From NCBI RefSeq assembly GCF_016793825.1, contig NZ_JAEULM010000019.1:62001-126000 (forward strand): a stretch of DNA of 64,000 bases. Direction: 5' to 3'. The notes beneath the pieces were generated by a model. That model was not told the DNA's origin. It did no database searches and worked only from the letters and a program-made list of their open reading frames with translations. Below, piece after piece: positions 17,088 to 27,664 of this stretch; the stretch's first letter is position 1, and each line of letters starts with the position of its first letter. The translations under genes and the position numbers were made by a program. This DNA is from Sphingopyxis sp. (GTDB lineage Bacteria; Pseudomonadota; Alphaproteobacteria; Sphingomonadales; Sphingomonadaceae).

Positions 17088-17681
17088 GTGGTGTCAATTG
17101 CAGTAAAGAAGCGGCTGAGCCCGGAGGAGAGCCGGTCCGCCGCGCTCGAGGCAGCCCGCGAAATCCTGATCGAGAGCGGCCCGCAGGCGGTCACGTTGAA
17201 AGCCGTCGCGGCGCGGGTCGACCGCACGCACGCGAATCTGCTGCACCATTTCGGCAGCGCCGCCGGGTTACAGCAGGCGCTGATCGGGAAGATGGCAGCG
17301 TTCATCACCACGACGATCCGCGAGACGATCTTTCGCCAGCGGGCGAACGACCAGAATCCGCGCGAAGTCGTCGATCTCGCCTTCGATGCCTTCGACACTG
17401 GCGGCGCGGGCGCGCTGGCAAGCTGGATGATCCTGTCAGGCAACGAGAATGCGCTCGACCCGATCCTGAAGGCGATCCACGACCTTGTCGAGGAACTGCG
17501 CGAAGATCATGGCGAGGACGAAGCCCCGATCGAGGACGAAACGATGCAACTCGTCCTGATGGCGCTCGGCGACGCGCTCTTCGGCGGACCGCTGTCACGC
17601 GCACTGGGCGTGCCACGCAGCCGTGCGCGCGAGATCGCGCTCGAATCGATGCTGTCGCACGGGATCGGTCGGCGGAGCTGA
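17088..17681 (+). CDS. TetR-family transcriptional regulator
   Basis: A 197-residue regulator. The N-terminal HTH covers residues 20-65 and includes A-V-T-L-K-A-V-A-A-R-V-D-R-T-H-A-N-L-L-H; the remainder is a helical ligand-binding domain. Start is one of two adjacent GTG codons. It faces the PF10118 hydrolase gene across a shared palindrome, so local autoregulated control of that hydrolase is inferred. The ligand is unknown. Confidence 0.92.
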   Translation: MVSIAVKKRLSPEESRSAALEAAREILIESGPQAVTLKAVAARVDRTHANLLHHFGSAAGLQQALIGKMAAFITTTIRETIFRQRANDQNPREVVDLAFDAFDTGGAGALASWMILSGNENALDPILKAIHDLVEELREDHGEDEAPIEDETMQLVLMALGDALFGGPLSRALGVPRSRAREIALESMLSHGIGRRS

Positions 17682-17715
17682 CGCAAAGCTGGCCTTTTCG
17701 GCGCCTTCGCCCTAA

Positions 17716-18774
<1,059 letters not shown>

Positions 18775-18865
18775 TCGGGCTCGCCGTCGTTCGATGGCGT
18801 GATGGGCCGGCCGCGTCGGGACATTCGCATTGGCGCGGCGCGCTCTCCGCGCTATCGGCGGCGCC

Positions 18866-19972
18866 ATGACCTTGTTCGTCCCCACCGCCTGCCCCCGCCT
18901 GATCGTCAAGATCGGATCGGCGCTGCTCGTCGATCCGGACGGCGCGGTGCGGCGCGCGTGGCTCGCGGGGATCGCCGCCGATATCGCTGAGCGCGTTCGC
19001 GCCGGACAGCAGGTCGCGGTGGTTTCATCGGGTGCGATCGCGCTCGGCGCCCGGCGCCTGGGGCTGACCAAGGGCGGCCGCGCCAGCCTGGAAGATGCGC
19101 AGGCCGCTGCGGCGACCGGCCAGATCGCACTCAGTCAGGTCTGGGCCGACGTGCTGGGCGCCGAAGGGCTGACCGCGGCGCAGATCCTCGTCACGCTGGA
19201 CGATCTCGAACATCGCCGCCGCTATCTCAATGCGTCGGCCACGCTCGATCGGCTGCTCGGGTTGGGCGTCGTCCCGGTGATCAACGAGAATGACAGCGTC
19301 GCGACCGAGGAAATCCGCTTCGGCGACAACGATCGCCTCGCGGCGCGCGTTGCGCAGGCGGCGGGTGCCGGCGGGGTGATCCTGTTGTCCGATATCGACG
19401 GCCTCTACGACCGGAACCCCGCGCTTGCCGGTGCGGTCCATGTGGCGCGCGTCGAGGGGGTCACCCCCGCGATCGAGGCGATGGCCGATTCCGGGTCGGC
19501 ATCGGGCATGGGATCGGGCGGGATGGTGTCGAAGGTCGCGGCCGCGCGCATTGCCAATGCCGCGGGCGCCCATCTTGCGATCGCGTCGGGACGCATCGAA
19601 CGGCCGCTGTCGACCGAGGCGCGGCATACGATCTTCGTCGCCGAAAAGGGCGCCAGCGCGCGCAAGGCGTGGCTCGCGGGCGGGCTGACGGCGAAAGGCC
19701 GGCTGACGATCGACGCGGGAGCGGTCCGGGCGCTGAGCGGCGGCGCGAGCCTGCTTGCCGCCGGCCTGACCACCGTGTCGGGCCAGTTCGCGCGTGGCGA
19801 CATATTGGACATCAGCGGTCCCGACGGGCGCGTCGTCGCGCGCGGCCTGTCCGAATATACCGCCGCCGACGCCGCCGCGATCGCCGGCCTCGGCCGCGAT
19901 GCGCAAGAGGCAGCGCTCGGCTATGCGCCGCGCACCGCGGTCGTTCATCGCGACCACATGGTGTTGCTGTGA
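18866..19972 (+). CDS. proB: Glutamate 5-kinase ProB
   Basis: A 368-residue enzyme with an amino acid kinase domain (residues about 10-260; L-I-V-K-I-G-S-A-L-L, V-S-S-G-A-I-A-L-G, N-E-N-D-S-V) and a C-terminal PUA domain (about 275-355). It phosphorylates glutamate in the first step of proline synthesis. proA is not adjacent. The obg-proB order is conserved in many alphaproteobacteria. Its TGA stop overlaps the GTG start of the next gene. Confidence 0.96.
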   Translation: MTLFVPTACPRLIVKIGSALLVDPDGAVRRAWLAGIAADIAERVRAGQQVAVVSSGAIALGARRLGLTKGGRASLEDAQAAAATGQIALSQVWADVLGAEGLTAAQILVTLDDLEHRRRYLNASATLDRLLGLGVVPVINENDSVATEEIRFGDNDRLAARVAQAAGAGGVILLSDIDGLYDRNPALAGAVHVARVEGVTPAIEAMADSGSASGMGSGGMVSKVAAARIANAAGAHLAIASGRIERPLSTEARHTIFVAEKGASARKAWLAGGLTAKGRLTIDAGAVRALSGGASLLAAGLTTVSGQFARGDILDISGPDGRVVARGLSEYTAADAAAIAGLGRDAQEAALGYAPRTAVVHRDHMVLL

Positions 19973-20889
19973 GCGGACATATCCTGGCGATGACCGGGGC
20001 AACCGGCTTTGTCGGGCGCGCCACGCTGGCACAGGCGGTGGCGGCGGGCTGGCACATTCGCGCGCTGACCCGGCGCCCGCAGGACGACCGTGACGGCGTG
20101 ACGTGGATTCCAGGAGCACTCGACGATCGGACCAGCCTCGCCGAACTGGCGGCGGGCAGCGACGTGGTCCTGCACATCGCCGGCGTCGTGAACGTCCCGA
20201 CGCGCGCCGATTTCGAAGCCGGGAACGCGACCGCGACCGCGAACGTCATCGAGGCGGCACGCGGCGCCGGAATTCGCCGGCTGGTTCATGTCTCCTCGCT
20301 CGCCGCGCGAGAGCCGGCTCTTTCCAACTACGGCTGGTCGAAGGAACGCGCCGAAGCGATCGTGCGGGCAAGCGGACTCGACTGGACGATCGTGCGCCCG
20401 CCCGCAGTATTCGGCCCTGGCGACACCGAGATGCTCGACCTGTTCCGTATGGCGCGGCGCGGCATGATGCTGATCCCTCCGCGCGGGCGGATGTCGGCGA
20501 TCCATGTCGATGAACTGGCCCGCCTGCTGGTTGCGCTGGCCGGCGATTCTGCCGTCAGCGTCGGTCAGAGCTATGAGCCCGACGACGGCACACCGGCCGG
20601 CTGGTCGCATCGCGACTTCGCGCGGGCCATCGGGCGGGCGGTGGGTCGTACGCGCGTTTCGACACTCGCGATTCCCGTGGCGGTACTGAAGGGCGCCGGC
20701 CGGATCGACACGCTTGTCCGCCGCCGCGCCGCCAAGCTGACCCCGGACCGCGCGCGCTATATCGCGCATCCGGACTGGGTTGCCGGCTCCGGCGCCAGCC
20801 CTCCTCGGGCATTGTGGTCCCCCGCGCTCGATACCGAGGAAGCGCTGGCCGACACGGTGCGCTGGTACAGCAGCCAAGGCTGGCTGTGA
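19969..20889 (+). CDS. NAD(P)-binding extended SDR / epimerase-like protein
   Basis: A 306-residue Rossmann protein. The cofactor motif is T-G-A-T-G-F-V-G-R near residue 9, and Y-G-W-S-K at about residue 116 keeps the Y-x-x-x-K arrangement of SDR enzymes. It resembles NAD-dependent epimerase or NDUFA9-type proteins that may bind nucleotide structurally. The GTG start overlaps the proB stop (GTGA); an ATG seven codons later would cut the first beta strand. The substrate is unknown. Confidence 0.85.
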   Translation: MSGHILAMTGATGFVGRATLAQAVAAGWHIRALTRRPQDDRDGVTWIPGALDDRTSLAELAAGSDVVLHIAGVVNVPTRADFEAGNATATANVIEAARGAGIRRLVHVSSLAAREPALSNYGWSKERAEAIVRASGLDWTIVRPPAVFGPGDTEMLDLFRMARRGMMLIPPRGRMSAIHVDELARLLVALAGDSAVSVGQSYEPDDGTPAGWSHRDFARAIGRAVGRTRVSTLAIPVAVLKGAGRIDTLVRRRAAKLTPDRARYIAHPDWVAGSGASPPRALWSPALDTEEALADTVRWYSSQGWL

Positions 20890-21003
20890 CGCTTCCTCGT
20901 TCGATACCAGTCGTTTGATCGCGCCTGTCGTTCACCCCCTCCCTGTCGCACGCCGGTCGAAGCGTGCATTGCCAAGGACGGGCGGCATCCCTAGGTTCGC
21001 CGC

Positions 21004-22989
21004 ATGACCGATACCAGCGCGACCTCGCAGAACGATCCCGCCGGCCCCTGGGCCATTCCCGTTCGCCGCCCGTCACCCGGCGATGACAAGCCGCGAAGCG
21101 GTACAAGCTTTCCGCACAAGGTCTGGCACCTGCTCGTCGCGATCAAGGATGGGCTGGCGCTGGTCTTCCTGCTGATGTTCTTCGCGCTGCTGTTCGGCCT
21201 GCTGGCGGCGCGGCCCAATGCGTCGCTGCCGGTCAGCGAGGGCGCGCTCGTCGTCGATTTCGATGGCGTGGTGACCGAACAGCCCGCCGATATCGATCCG
21301 CTTGCCGCCCTGTCCGGCGGCAACCAGTTGAAGGAAATCCGTACCCGTGACGTCGTCCACGCCCTTGAAACGGCCGCGACCGACAAGCGCATAACCTCGG
21401 TCGTCCTCGACTTCGACCGTTTCCTCGGCGCCGGGCAGGTCTCGCTCGCCGAAATCGGCGCCGCGGTCGACAAGGTGCGCGCCGCGAAAAAACCGGTCCT
21501 CGCTTTTGCAACCGCCTATACGACCGACAGCTACCAGGTCGCCGCGCATGCGAGCGAAATCTGGTCCGACAGCATCGGCGGCGTCGCGATCGCCGGACCG
21601 GGCGGTTCGCGGCTCTATTACAAGGGGTTGATGGACAAGCTCGGCATCACCGCGCACATCTATCGCGTCGGCACCTTCAAGAGCGCGGTCGAACCCTATC
21701 TGCGCAGCGACCAGTCGCCCGAGGCGAAGGCCGCCGACATGGCTTATGCCGGCGCGCTTTGGGAAAGCTGGCTGAGCGACGTCAAAAAGGCCCGGCCAGC
21801 CGCAAAGATCGACGCCTTTGTCGCCGACACCGCGGGCGCGGTGAAAGCGGCCGGCAACGACCTGTCGAAAGCGGGGCTCGATGCCGGGCTGATCGACAAG
21901 GTCGGCAGCCGGATGGCGTTCAACGCCCGCGTGGCGGAAATCAGCGGCACCTATGACGACAGCCGGCCGTGGGACTATGCCGCGATCCCGCTCGAAAACT
22001 GGGTCGCCGCCAACCCGCCCGCAACGAAGGGCGCCGCGATTGCAGTGATCCCCGTGGTCGGCGAGATCGTGGACGGCGAAGCACCGAATGGGTCGGCCGG
22101 CGGCACGACGATCGCCAAACATATCCTCGACGCGGTCGCCGACAGCGGGACCAGCGCGGTCGTGCTGCGCGTCGATTCGCCCGGCGGATCGGTCCTGGCG
22201 TCGGAAGAAATCCGGCAGGCGCTGCTCCAGGCGAAGGCGAAGAAGCTGCCCGTCATCGTATCGATGGCGAATGTCGCGGCATCGGGCGGCTATTGGATAT
22301 CGACCCCCGCCGATCGCATCTTCGCCGAACCCGAAACGATCACCGGATCGATCGGCGTCTTTGGCATCATCCCCAGCTTCGATCAGGCGCTCGCCAAGAT
22401 CGGCGTCAACGCCGACGGGATCGCGACGACACCCTTGTCGGGCCAGCCCGACGTCTTCGGCGGGGTCAATGACGAGTTCAACGCGCTCGCGCAGGCCAGC
22501 GTCGAGGATATTTACGCCCGCTTCACCGGGCTTGTCGCGAAAAGCCGCAAGCAACCGATCGAGAAGATCCGGACCGTCGCCGAAGGCCGCGTCTGGGCCG
22601 GCGGCACCGCCCGCCAGCTTGGTCTGGTCGATCAGTTCGGCGGTTTGCCCGACGCGCTGGCCGCGGCGGCAAAGATGGCGAAAGTCGATGGCGCGTACCA
22701 CGCGAAATATTATGAAGACGAACCGAGCGAGTTTTCCAAGATGATCGCTGGCCTGACCGGCGCCGAACAGGAACAGGAGGCAAGCCTTCCGCGCGGCTGG
22801 TTCGGCATCGCCGCAATGAACCGCCAGCTGACCGAACGGCGGCTGGTGCAGGACCTGACATTGCTCACCCGGTCGGGGTCGGTGCAGGCAAGCTGCCTCG
22901 ACTGCCGTGCCTTCCTGCCGGCCGTACCGCGACGCGGAGACGCCGAAGCGAAGAGCTTCCTCGGAACGCTGGCGCTGTTGCTTCCGTAG
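21004..22989 (+). CDS. sppA: Signal peptide peptidase SppA, 67-kDa type
   Basis: A 661-residue inner membrane protease with one N-terminal helix (about 50-69) and two tandem ClpP-like S49 domains. The general base Lys 226 (in V-G-T-F-K-S-A-V-E-P) and the nucleophile Ser 427 (in N-V-A-A-S-G-G-Y-W) correspond to the Lys and Ser of E. coli SppA. It clears cleaved signal peptides. The last 60 residues extend past the usual end and are of unclear role. A strong hairpin follows the stop. Confidence 0.93.
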   Translation: MTDTSATSQNDPAGPWAIPVRRPSPGDDKPRSGTSFPHKVWHLLVAIKDGLALVFLLMFFALLFGLLAARPNASLPVSEGALVVDFDGVVTEQPADIDPLAALSGGNQLKEIRTRDVVHALETAATDKRITSVVLDFDRFLGAGQVSLAEIGAAVDKVRAAKKPVLAFATAYTTDSYQVAAHASEIWSDSIGGVAIAGPGGSRLYYKGLMDKLGITAHIYRVGTFKSAVEPYLRSDQSPEAKAADMAYAGALWESWLSDVKKARPAAKIDAFVADTAGAVKAAGNDLSKAGLDAGLIDKVGSRMAFNARVAEISGTYDDSRPWDYAAIPLENWVAANPPATKGAAIAVIPVVGEIVDGEAPNGSAGGTTIAKHILDAVADSGTSAVVLRVDSPGGSVLASEEIRQALLQAKAKKLPVIVSMANVAASGGYWISTPADRIFAEPETITGSIGVFGIIPSFDQALAKIGVNADGIATTPLSGQPDVFGGVNDEFNALAQASVEDIYARFTGLVAKSRKQPIEKIRTVAEGRVWAGGTARQLGLVDQFGGLPDALAAAAKMAKVDGAYHAKYYEDEPSEFSKMIAGLTGAEQEQEASLPRGWFGIAAMNRQLTERRLVQDLTLLTRSGSVQASCLDCRAFLPAVPRRGDAEAKSFLGTLALLLP

Positions 22990-22990
22990 T

Positions 22991-23010
22991 CCCTCCCGCT
23001 GGCGGGAGGG
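22991..23010. terminator. Bidirectional hairpin between sppA and hydrolase
   Basis: CCCTCCCG (22991-22998), CTGG and CGGGAGGG (23003-23010) form a perfect eight-pair GC stem between two convergent genes. This short palindrome type is frequent in sphingomonad genomes, so it may be a dispersed element doubling as a terminator. Confidence 0.6.
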
Positions 23011-23016
23011 GAAATA

Positions 23017-23919
23017 TCAGGCCGCGACGGCCACGCCCTTCGCATGCTCGGCAATTGCATCCGCCAGCGTATCGACCAGCGCCAGCGGCAGGTCGTGTCC
23101 CATGCCGGGGATCGTCAGCAGCCGCGCGCCGGGAATGCTCGCCGCCGTGTCGCGCCCGCCCGCGATCGGAACCAGCGGATCGGCTTCGCCATGGATCACG
23201 AGCGTGGGCGCCCGGACCCCCTTCAGCATTTCGCGCCGGTCGCCGTCGGCGACGATGGCCGCCATCTGGCGCGCAACGCCCTGTGGGTACCAGCCGCGCT
23301 CATAGTCGTTGCGCACCCGCCGCTGCAGCCGCGCTTCCTCGGCCGGATAGTCGGGGCTGCCGATCACCCGCGCGGCATTGACCGAATAGGCGATCATCGC
23401 TTCGGGATCGCCACTCATCGGCCGGTTGGCGAGCACCCGCATCGCTTCCTTTTGCGCGCGCGGCAGGCGCGGATTCCCCGTCGTCGACATGACCGAGGTC
23501 AGCGACAGCACGCGGCCGGGATAGCGCGCCGCGATATGCTGCGCGATCATCCCGCCCATCGAGGCGCCGACGACATGCGCGCGGTCGATGCCGAGATGAT
23601 CGAGCAGCGCCATGCCGTCGGCCGCCATGTCGGCAAGGGTGTAAGCGCTTCGCACCGGCAGCTTCAACGCCGCCTTGACGAACATCCATTTGAGATTGGG
23701 GACGCCCGCGGCGTCGAAGCGCGTCGACAGACCAACGTCGCGATTGTCATAGCGGATGACACGGAAACCATGGGCGACAAGCGCATCGACGAATTCGTCG
23801 GGCCAAAGCGTGAGTTGACCGCCAAGGCCCATGACCAGCAGAATCGCCGGCGCGTCCTTCGCTCCCTTGTCCTCGTACGTGATACTGATGCCGTTTGCCG
23901 TCGTCTGCTCCGTCGCCAT
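23017..23919 (-). CDS. Alpha/beta hydrolase
   Basis: A 300-residue alpha/beta hydrolase with the nucleophile elbow V-G-A-S-M-G-G-M, an oxyanion region L-V-M-G-L-G-G-Q, and the terminal catalytic His in I-P-G-M-G-H-D-L. The family includes esterases and haloalkane or lactone hydrolases; the substrate is not known. The ATG at 23919 is preferred over one seven codons earlier because AAAGGA is placed about ten bases before it. It is convergent with sppA. Confidence 0.88.
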   Translation of the reverse strand: MATEQTTANGISITYEDKGAKDAPAILLVMGLGGQLTLWPDEFVDALVAHGFRVIRYDNRDVGLSTRFDAAGVPNLKWMFVKAALKLPVRSAYTLADMAADGMALLDHLGIDRAHVVGASMGGMIAQHIAARYPGRVLSLTSVMSTTGNPRLPRAQKEAMRVLANRPMSGDPEAMIAYSVNAARVIGSPDYPAEEARLQRRVRNDYERGWYPQGVARQMAAIVADGDRREMLKGVRAPTLVIHGEADPLVPIAGGRDTAASIPGARLLTIPGMGHDLPLALVDTLADAIAEHAKGVAVAA

Positions 23920-23973
23920 AGCGGTCCGATCCTTTGTCATGAGCCTGACAACATGCCGCGATGTGCGGCGCGG

Positions 23974-25299
23974 TCAAGCCGTCGCGGGACGATAATGCGC
24001 GGCGTCGGACTGGAACTCCGCGCGCCCGTAGCCCGCAAGCTGTCGGTTGATGCGCCGCACAAGGCGGCGGTCGGCAAGCCGGCGCAGGCCCGGCACGCGC
24101 GAGGCGACGCGGTACGCCGCCATGCGCCCCGCGAGCGCGAGCATCGTTGCGCCGTAAAGCAGATGGTCGCGCCGCCCGACCGGCACGCCGACGCTTTCTG
24201 CACGCGCCGCGTCGCCGCTCAGAAACGCCTTGACGAAGAAAACCCGGCTCACCGAACGTTCAAGCCGGCGTTTGACGCGACCCGACGGGGATGGATCGTT
24301 CGACAGTTCCGCCTCCATCGTCGCGCGCAACAGGCCACCGCAGACCGGATCGTCATATTCGTAGCGGAGCGTCGCGCTGCGTGTACGCCAGATGCGGACG
24401 ATCTCTTCGGGCGTATCAGCCAGCAAATCCTCCGGCAGACCGAGCAGAAAACAGCGATAGCGCGCCAGTTCGACGCGCCCGCGTTCCAGCCGGTTGAATG
24501 AGGTGCGGCCGGCTTTGAGGACGTCCTGCGACAGGAAATAGATCGGAATAAGCCCGGCGGGCATCTGGTCGAGCTGCGGGATCGGCATGCCATAGGTTTC
24601 CGCATCCCACATTCCCGGCCGCGACAGCACGTTGACGCGCACCATCGAGTGCATCAGCCGCACCATCGCCGCCGCCTTAAACCCCGGACCGAACCGATCG
24701 AGCGCTCCCGGCAACGCTGTGGTCGCGAAGAAAGTGGCGGTCTCCTTGACCCGCCGCGCCGCGGTCGCATGACCCAGCGTACCGGTCAGTGCCATCGGCA
24801 GCGCCGAATATTTGTTGAGGAAGGTCGCGATAAAGGCGCCGCGGATCAGAAACGGCGCCAGATTCGCGGTCGCGTTGCGCTCATAGGCCGCACCCTCTTC
24901 GACCAGCGTCATGTCGACCCATGCCGGCCGCTGCTCCATTTCGCGGATCAGCGCGACGAGTTGCGGCGGCGCGTCGGCAACGGCCTCAACCCCCTTATCG
25001 CACGCCTCGACCAGCATCGCGACCGTGCGCGGAAAGCCAAGCGTCGGCATCAGCGCGGCATAGGCGTCGCCCGTCCGGTCGCCCAGCATCGTATATTCGC
25101 GGATCCGCCCGACGAGATCAGCATCGGCCAGATAGGCCGCACGGTCGATCCCGCGCACCGGCGTCAGTTCGCTCATGTCATCAGGCTCCGCAGCCCAGCG
25201 CTCAGGCGCCCGGTCGAAATCGAAGCGACCGAAAAGGTCGGGCAAGACGGTCGCCTGGTCGCGGACCTGACGGGCGATATCGGCAATCTGGACGCTCAT
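23974..25299 (-). CDS. MpaB-type oxygenase family protein (DUF2236)
   Basis: A 441-residue, mostly helical protein resembling the ER-bound oxygenase MpaB / latex-clearing protein family (PF09995). That family binds heme b and cleaves isoprenoid double bonds; the substrate here is unknown. Recognisable segments are the central R-V-K-E-T-A-T-F-F-A-T-T-A-L and the His-containing M-V-R-L-M-H-S-M-V-R, whose His is a candidate heme ligand. It precedes the alpha/beta hydrolase by 54 bases and may act with it. Confidence 0.78.
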   Translation of the reverse strand: MSVQIADIARQVRDQATVLPDLFGRFDFDRAPERWAAEPDDMSELTPVRGIDRAAYLADADLVGRIREYTMLGDRTGDAYAALMPTLGFPRTVAMLVEACDKGVEAVADAPPQLVALIREMEQRPAWVDMTLVEEGAAYERNATANLAPFLIRGAFIATFLNKYSALPMALTGTLGHATAARRVKETATFFATTALPGALDRFGPGFKAAAMVRLMHSMVRVNVLSRPGMWDAETYGMPIPQLDQMPAGLIPIYFLSQDVLKAGRTSFNRLERGRVELARYRCFLLGLPEDLLADTPEEIVRIWRTRSATLRYEYDDPVCGGLLRATMEAELSNDPSPSGRVKRRLERSVSRVFFVKAFLSGDAARAESVGVPVGRRDHLLYGATMLALAGRMAAYRVASRVPGLRRLADRRLVRRINRQLAGYGRAEFQSDAAHYRPATA

Positions 25300-25332
25300 G
25301 GCACGAAGAGTGCCATATTGTTCACCCGCTTG

Positions 25333-25578
25333 TCAGCCCATCAATCGCGTCAGGATCGACAGGCGCGGTCGCCCATGTACCAGCGGTGTCAACAGCCGGC
25401 GAAAAAAGGCCCGCGAAGCCGGTGATACGGCCAGCGGCAAAAGGAAGATGACCAGCGAAAAGCCCATGATCCATCGCCCGGTCATCGCCGGTTCGCCGCA
25501 CGCGCTCGCGCAGTCAGACGCCTCGACACCGGCGCCGAAAAGGATCAGCAATGTCGACAAAACTCGAACGGTCCCCAC
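25333..25578 (-). CDS. Small predicted membrane protein
   Basis: An 81-residue frame starting at GTG, with a hydrophobic segment at the N-terminus (V-L-S-T-L-L-I-L-F-G) and another in the middle (I-M-G-F-S-L-V-I-F-L-L-P-L-A-V). It ends in a basic tail. GGGAG lies upstream of the start. No family is recognised. Codon pattern looks coding, but the evidence is limited to hydrophobicity and gap filling between two clear genes. Confidence 0.5.
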   Translation of the reverse strand: MGTVRVLSTLLILFGAGVEASDCASACGEPAMTGRWIMGFSLVIFLLPLAVSPASRAFFRRLLTPLVHGRPRLSILTRLMG

Positions 25579-25656
25579 GACGCGCTCCCCTGCACGTCAG
25601 CCGCGATCCTATCGGATCAAGTTAAACGGAGCGTTGCGGCTCGGTTAGGCCGCTGT

Positions 25657-26292
25657 TTACCGCGATTCGCGGGGCCCCCTATAGGCAGGAAGGGCCAATG
25701 ACCAGCGAATTGCTGCACCGCGCAACAAAAATCCGGCGCTCGCTCCGACGACCGCTGCCACCGGCGTCCCCGCGCCGAGCCATAAGAGCACGAGGAACAG
25801 ACCCGAGGCCAGCGCCGCTGCGGTCACATAGATTTCGGGCCGAACGATGATCGAGGGAACGCCCGCCAATATATCCCGGATCGTTCCTCCGACGCAGCCG
25901 GTGATGACCCCCATCAGGAGAGCGGGCACCGGCGGCACCCCCCATGCGAGCGCCTTCGCGGTTCCGAACACCGCATAGGCGGCGAGCCCGACCGCATCAG
26001 CCCATTCGAGCAACTGCCCTTCCCACCAGCGTTCGTGGGTTATCCAGACGACGAACGCGATCGCGATGCACACCGCCGCGATAGCACCGTCCTGCACCCA
26101 GAAGACCGGCGCCCCGATCAGGAGGTCGCGCACGCTACCGCCGCCGACGCCGGTTACCAGCGCAAAGAAACAGGCGGTGATCAGCGTCTGGCGGAGGCGG
26201 ACCGCCATGAGCGCGCCCGACAGGGCAAAAACGCCGATGCCGACCAGGTCGAGCAGGCGGACGATCAGCGCATTATCGATGCCCGGCAACAT
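25657..26292 (-). CDS. TRIC/UPF0126-type cation channel family protein
   Basis: A 211-residue membrane protein with seven helices in two similar halves. Each half carries the glycine-rich signature of the family: G-V-G-G-G-S-V-R-D-L-L and G-C-V-G-G-T-I-R-D-I-L. This matches the YadS/YicG group, homologous to eukaryotic trimeric intracellular cation channels. Its ATG lies six bases past the stop of the M20 gene; a GTG at 26298 sharing that stop is the alternative start. Confidence 0.9.
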   Translation of the reverse strand: MLPGIDNALIVRLLDLVGIGVFALSGALMAVRLRQTLITACFFALVTGVGGGSVRDLLIGAPVFWVQDGAIAAVCIAIAFVVWITHERWWEGQLLEWADAVGLAAYAVFGTAKALAWGVPPVPALLMGVITGCVGGTIRDILAGVPSIIVRPEIYVTAAALASGLFLVLLWLGAGTPVAAVVGASAGFLLRGAAIRWSLALPAYRGPRESR

Positions 26293-26297
26293 GTCCA

Positions 26298-27644
26298 CTA
26301 TTTCGGGGCCGGATGGACACCGCCGACGATCGACAGCACGATCGCTGCGACGGCGTTGCGGATTGCCGGCTCCGCACTCGGTGCGAAGAAAGGCGAGTGA
26401 TTGGTTGGCGCCGGTTCGCCTCTGGCCTTGAGCGCGGCGAGGGTGGCGGGATCATATCCGCCGATGCCGAAAAAGAGCGACGGCACGCCGGCATCGACGA
26501 ACTCGGAGAAATCCTCACTACCCGACATCGCTTGCCCGCTGGCAGGTGCGAAAAGCAGGCCCTTGCCGAATATTGGCGCCAGCGCCGCCGCGGCGGCGGT
26601 CGCCATCGTCTCGTCGTTCATCAGCACGCCGGTGCCGCCGAGATAGGTGATCGTCGGTTCCGGTGCATTGCCCATCGCTGCGGCAGCCTTTGCCGACCGT
26701 GCAGTCCCGCTGCGCAGCAGTTCGCGCACGGCGGGCGATTGCGAGCGCAGGTTGACCTTTACCTCGGCGCGGTCGGGAATGATGTTCGGCGCACTGCCCG
26801 CGTTGATCGCACCGATTGTCAACACGCCGAATGCTGCCGGATCCTTCTCGCGACTGACGACGGTTTGCGCGTCGGTAACGAAACGCGCCGCGATCGGAAT
26901 CGGGTCGATCGTCGCCGCGGGCATCGATCCGTGGCCACCGCGACCGTGGAAAGTGATCGCATAGCTGTCCGACGCCGAGGAGGATGCGCCGGCCTTGATC
27001 GCCACGGTGCCGGCCGGAAGGTTCGTGACGTGCGCCGCGAAACCGAAGTCGGGCTTTGGAAAGCGCGTCAGCAGCCCGTCGTCGAGCATTGCCCGCGCGC
27101 CCTTCAGAGGTTCTTCGGCAGGTTGGCCGATCAGCACGACGGTTCCCGACCAGCTGTCGCGCATCGCTGCCAGAGCCTGCGCGACCCCGACCAGATAGGC
27201 GACATGCGTGTCATGCCCGCACGCATGCATGACGGGCACATCCTTGCCCTCATATATCGCGCGTGCCTTGCTCGACCAGGCGAGTCCGGTCTTTTCTTCC
27301 ATCGGCAACGCATCCATGTCGGCGCGGACGAGGATTGTGGGGCCGGCTCCATTTTTCAGCACCGCGACGACGCCTGTACCACCGACCTTTTCGGTAACAG
27401 TGAAGCCCGCCTTGCGGAGGTGCTGCGCAAGGATGCCCGCGGTCCGGACCTCCTGCATCCCCAGCTCGGGGTGCAAGTGCAAATCCTTGTAGAGCGCCTC
27501 CAGCGTGGGGTAACTCTTGTCGAGGATCGCCGCCAGTCGCGCGTTTGCAGCCGACAGGTCCGGCGCCGGGACTGCTTCCGCAGCCAACGCCGGAGACGAC
27601 AGGGCAAGCAAAGCCGCCGTCAGGAACGCATGCTTCGCTGCCAT
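26298..27644 (-). CDS. Exported M20-family amidohydrolase
   Basis: A 448-residue protein with a cleavable signal peptide (T-A-A-L-L-A-L-S-S-P-A-L-A-A). The M20D catalytic domain contains L-H-L-H-P-E-L-G, the metal-binding H-A-C-G-H-D-T-H, and the dimerisation lid G-R-G-G-H-G-S-M-P. S-G-S-E-D-F-S-E-F near the end holds a last ligand. Related enzymes cleave N-acyl amino acids (hippurate hydrolase or amidohydrolase type). Export to the periplasm is unusual but known in sphingomonads. Confidence 0.92.
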   Translation of the reverse strand: MAAKHAFLTAALLALSSPALAAEAVPAPDLSAANARLAAILDKSYPTLEALYKDLHLHPELGMQEVRTAGILAQHLRKAGFTVTEKVGGTGVVAVLKNGAGPTILVRADMDALPMEEKTGLAWSSKARAIYEGKDVPVMHACGHDTHVAYLVGVAQALAAMRDSWSGTVVLIGQPAEEPLKGARAMLDDGLLTRFPKPDFGFAAHVTNLPAGTVAIKAGASSSASDSYAITFHGRGGHGSMPAATIDPIPIAARFVTDAQTVVSREKDPAAFGVLTIGAINAGSAPNIIPDRAEVKVNLRSQSPAVRELLRSGTARSAKAAAAMGNAPEPTITYLGGTGVLMNDETMATAAAAALAPIFGKGLLFAPASGQAMSGSEDFSEFVDAGVPSLFFGIGGYDPATLAALKARGEPAPTNHSPFFAPSAEPAIRNAVAAIVLSIVGGVHPAPK

Positions 27645-27664
27645 CGTCGCCCCCCTCGTCGTCC

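Noticed and set aside
21073-22701. A 542-codon minus-strand frame opposite sppA
   Set aside because: It lacks any membrane or catalytic motif while sppA has complete Lys and Ser motifs on the other strand.
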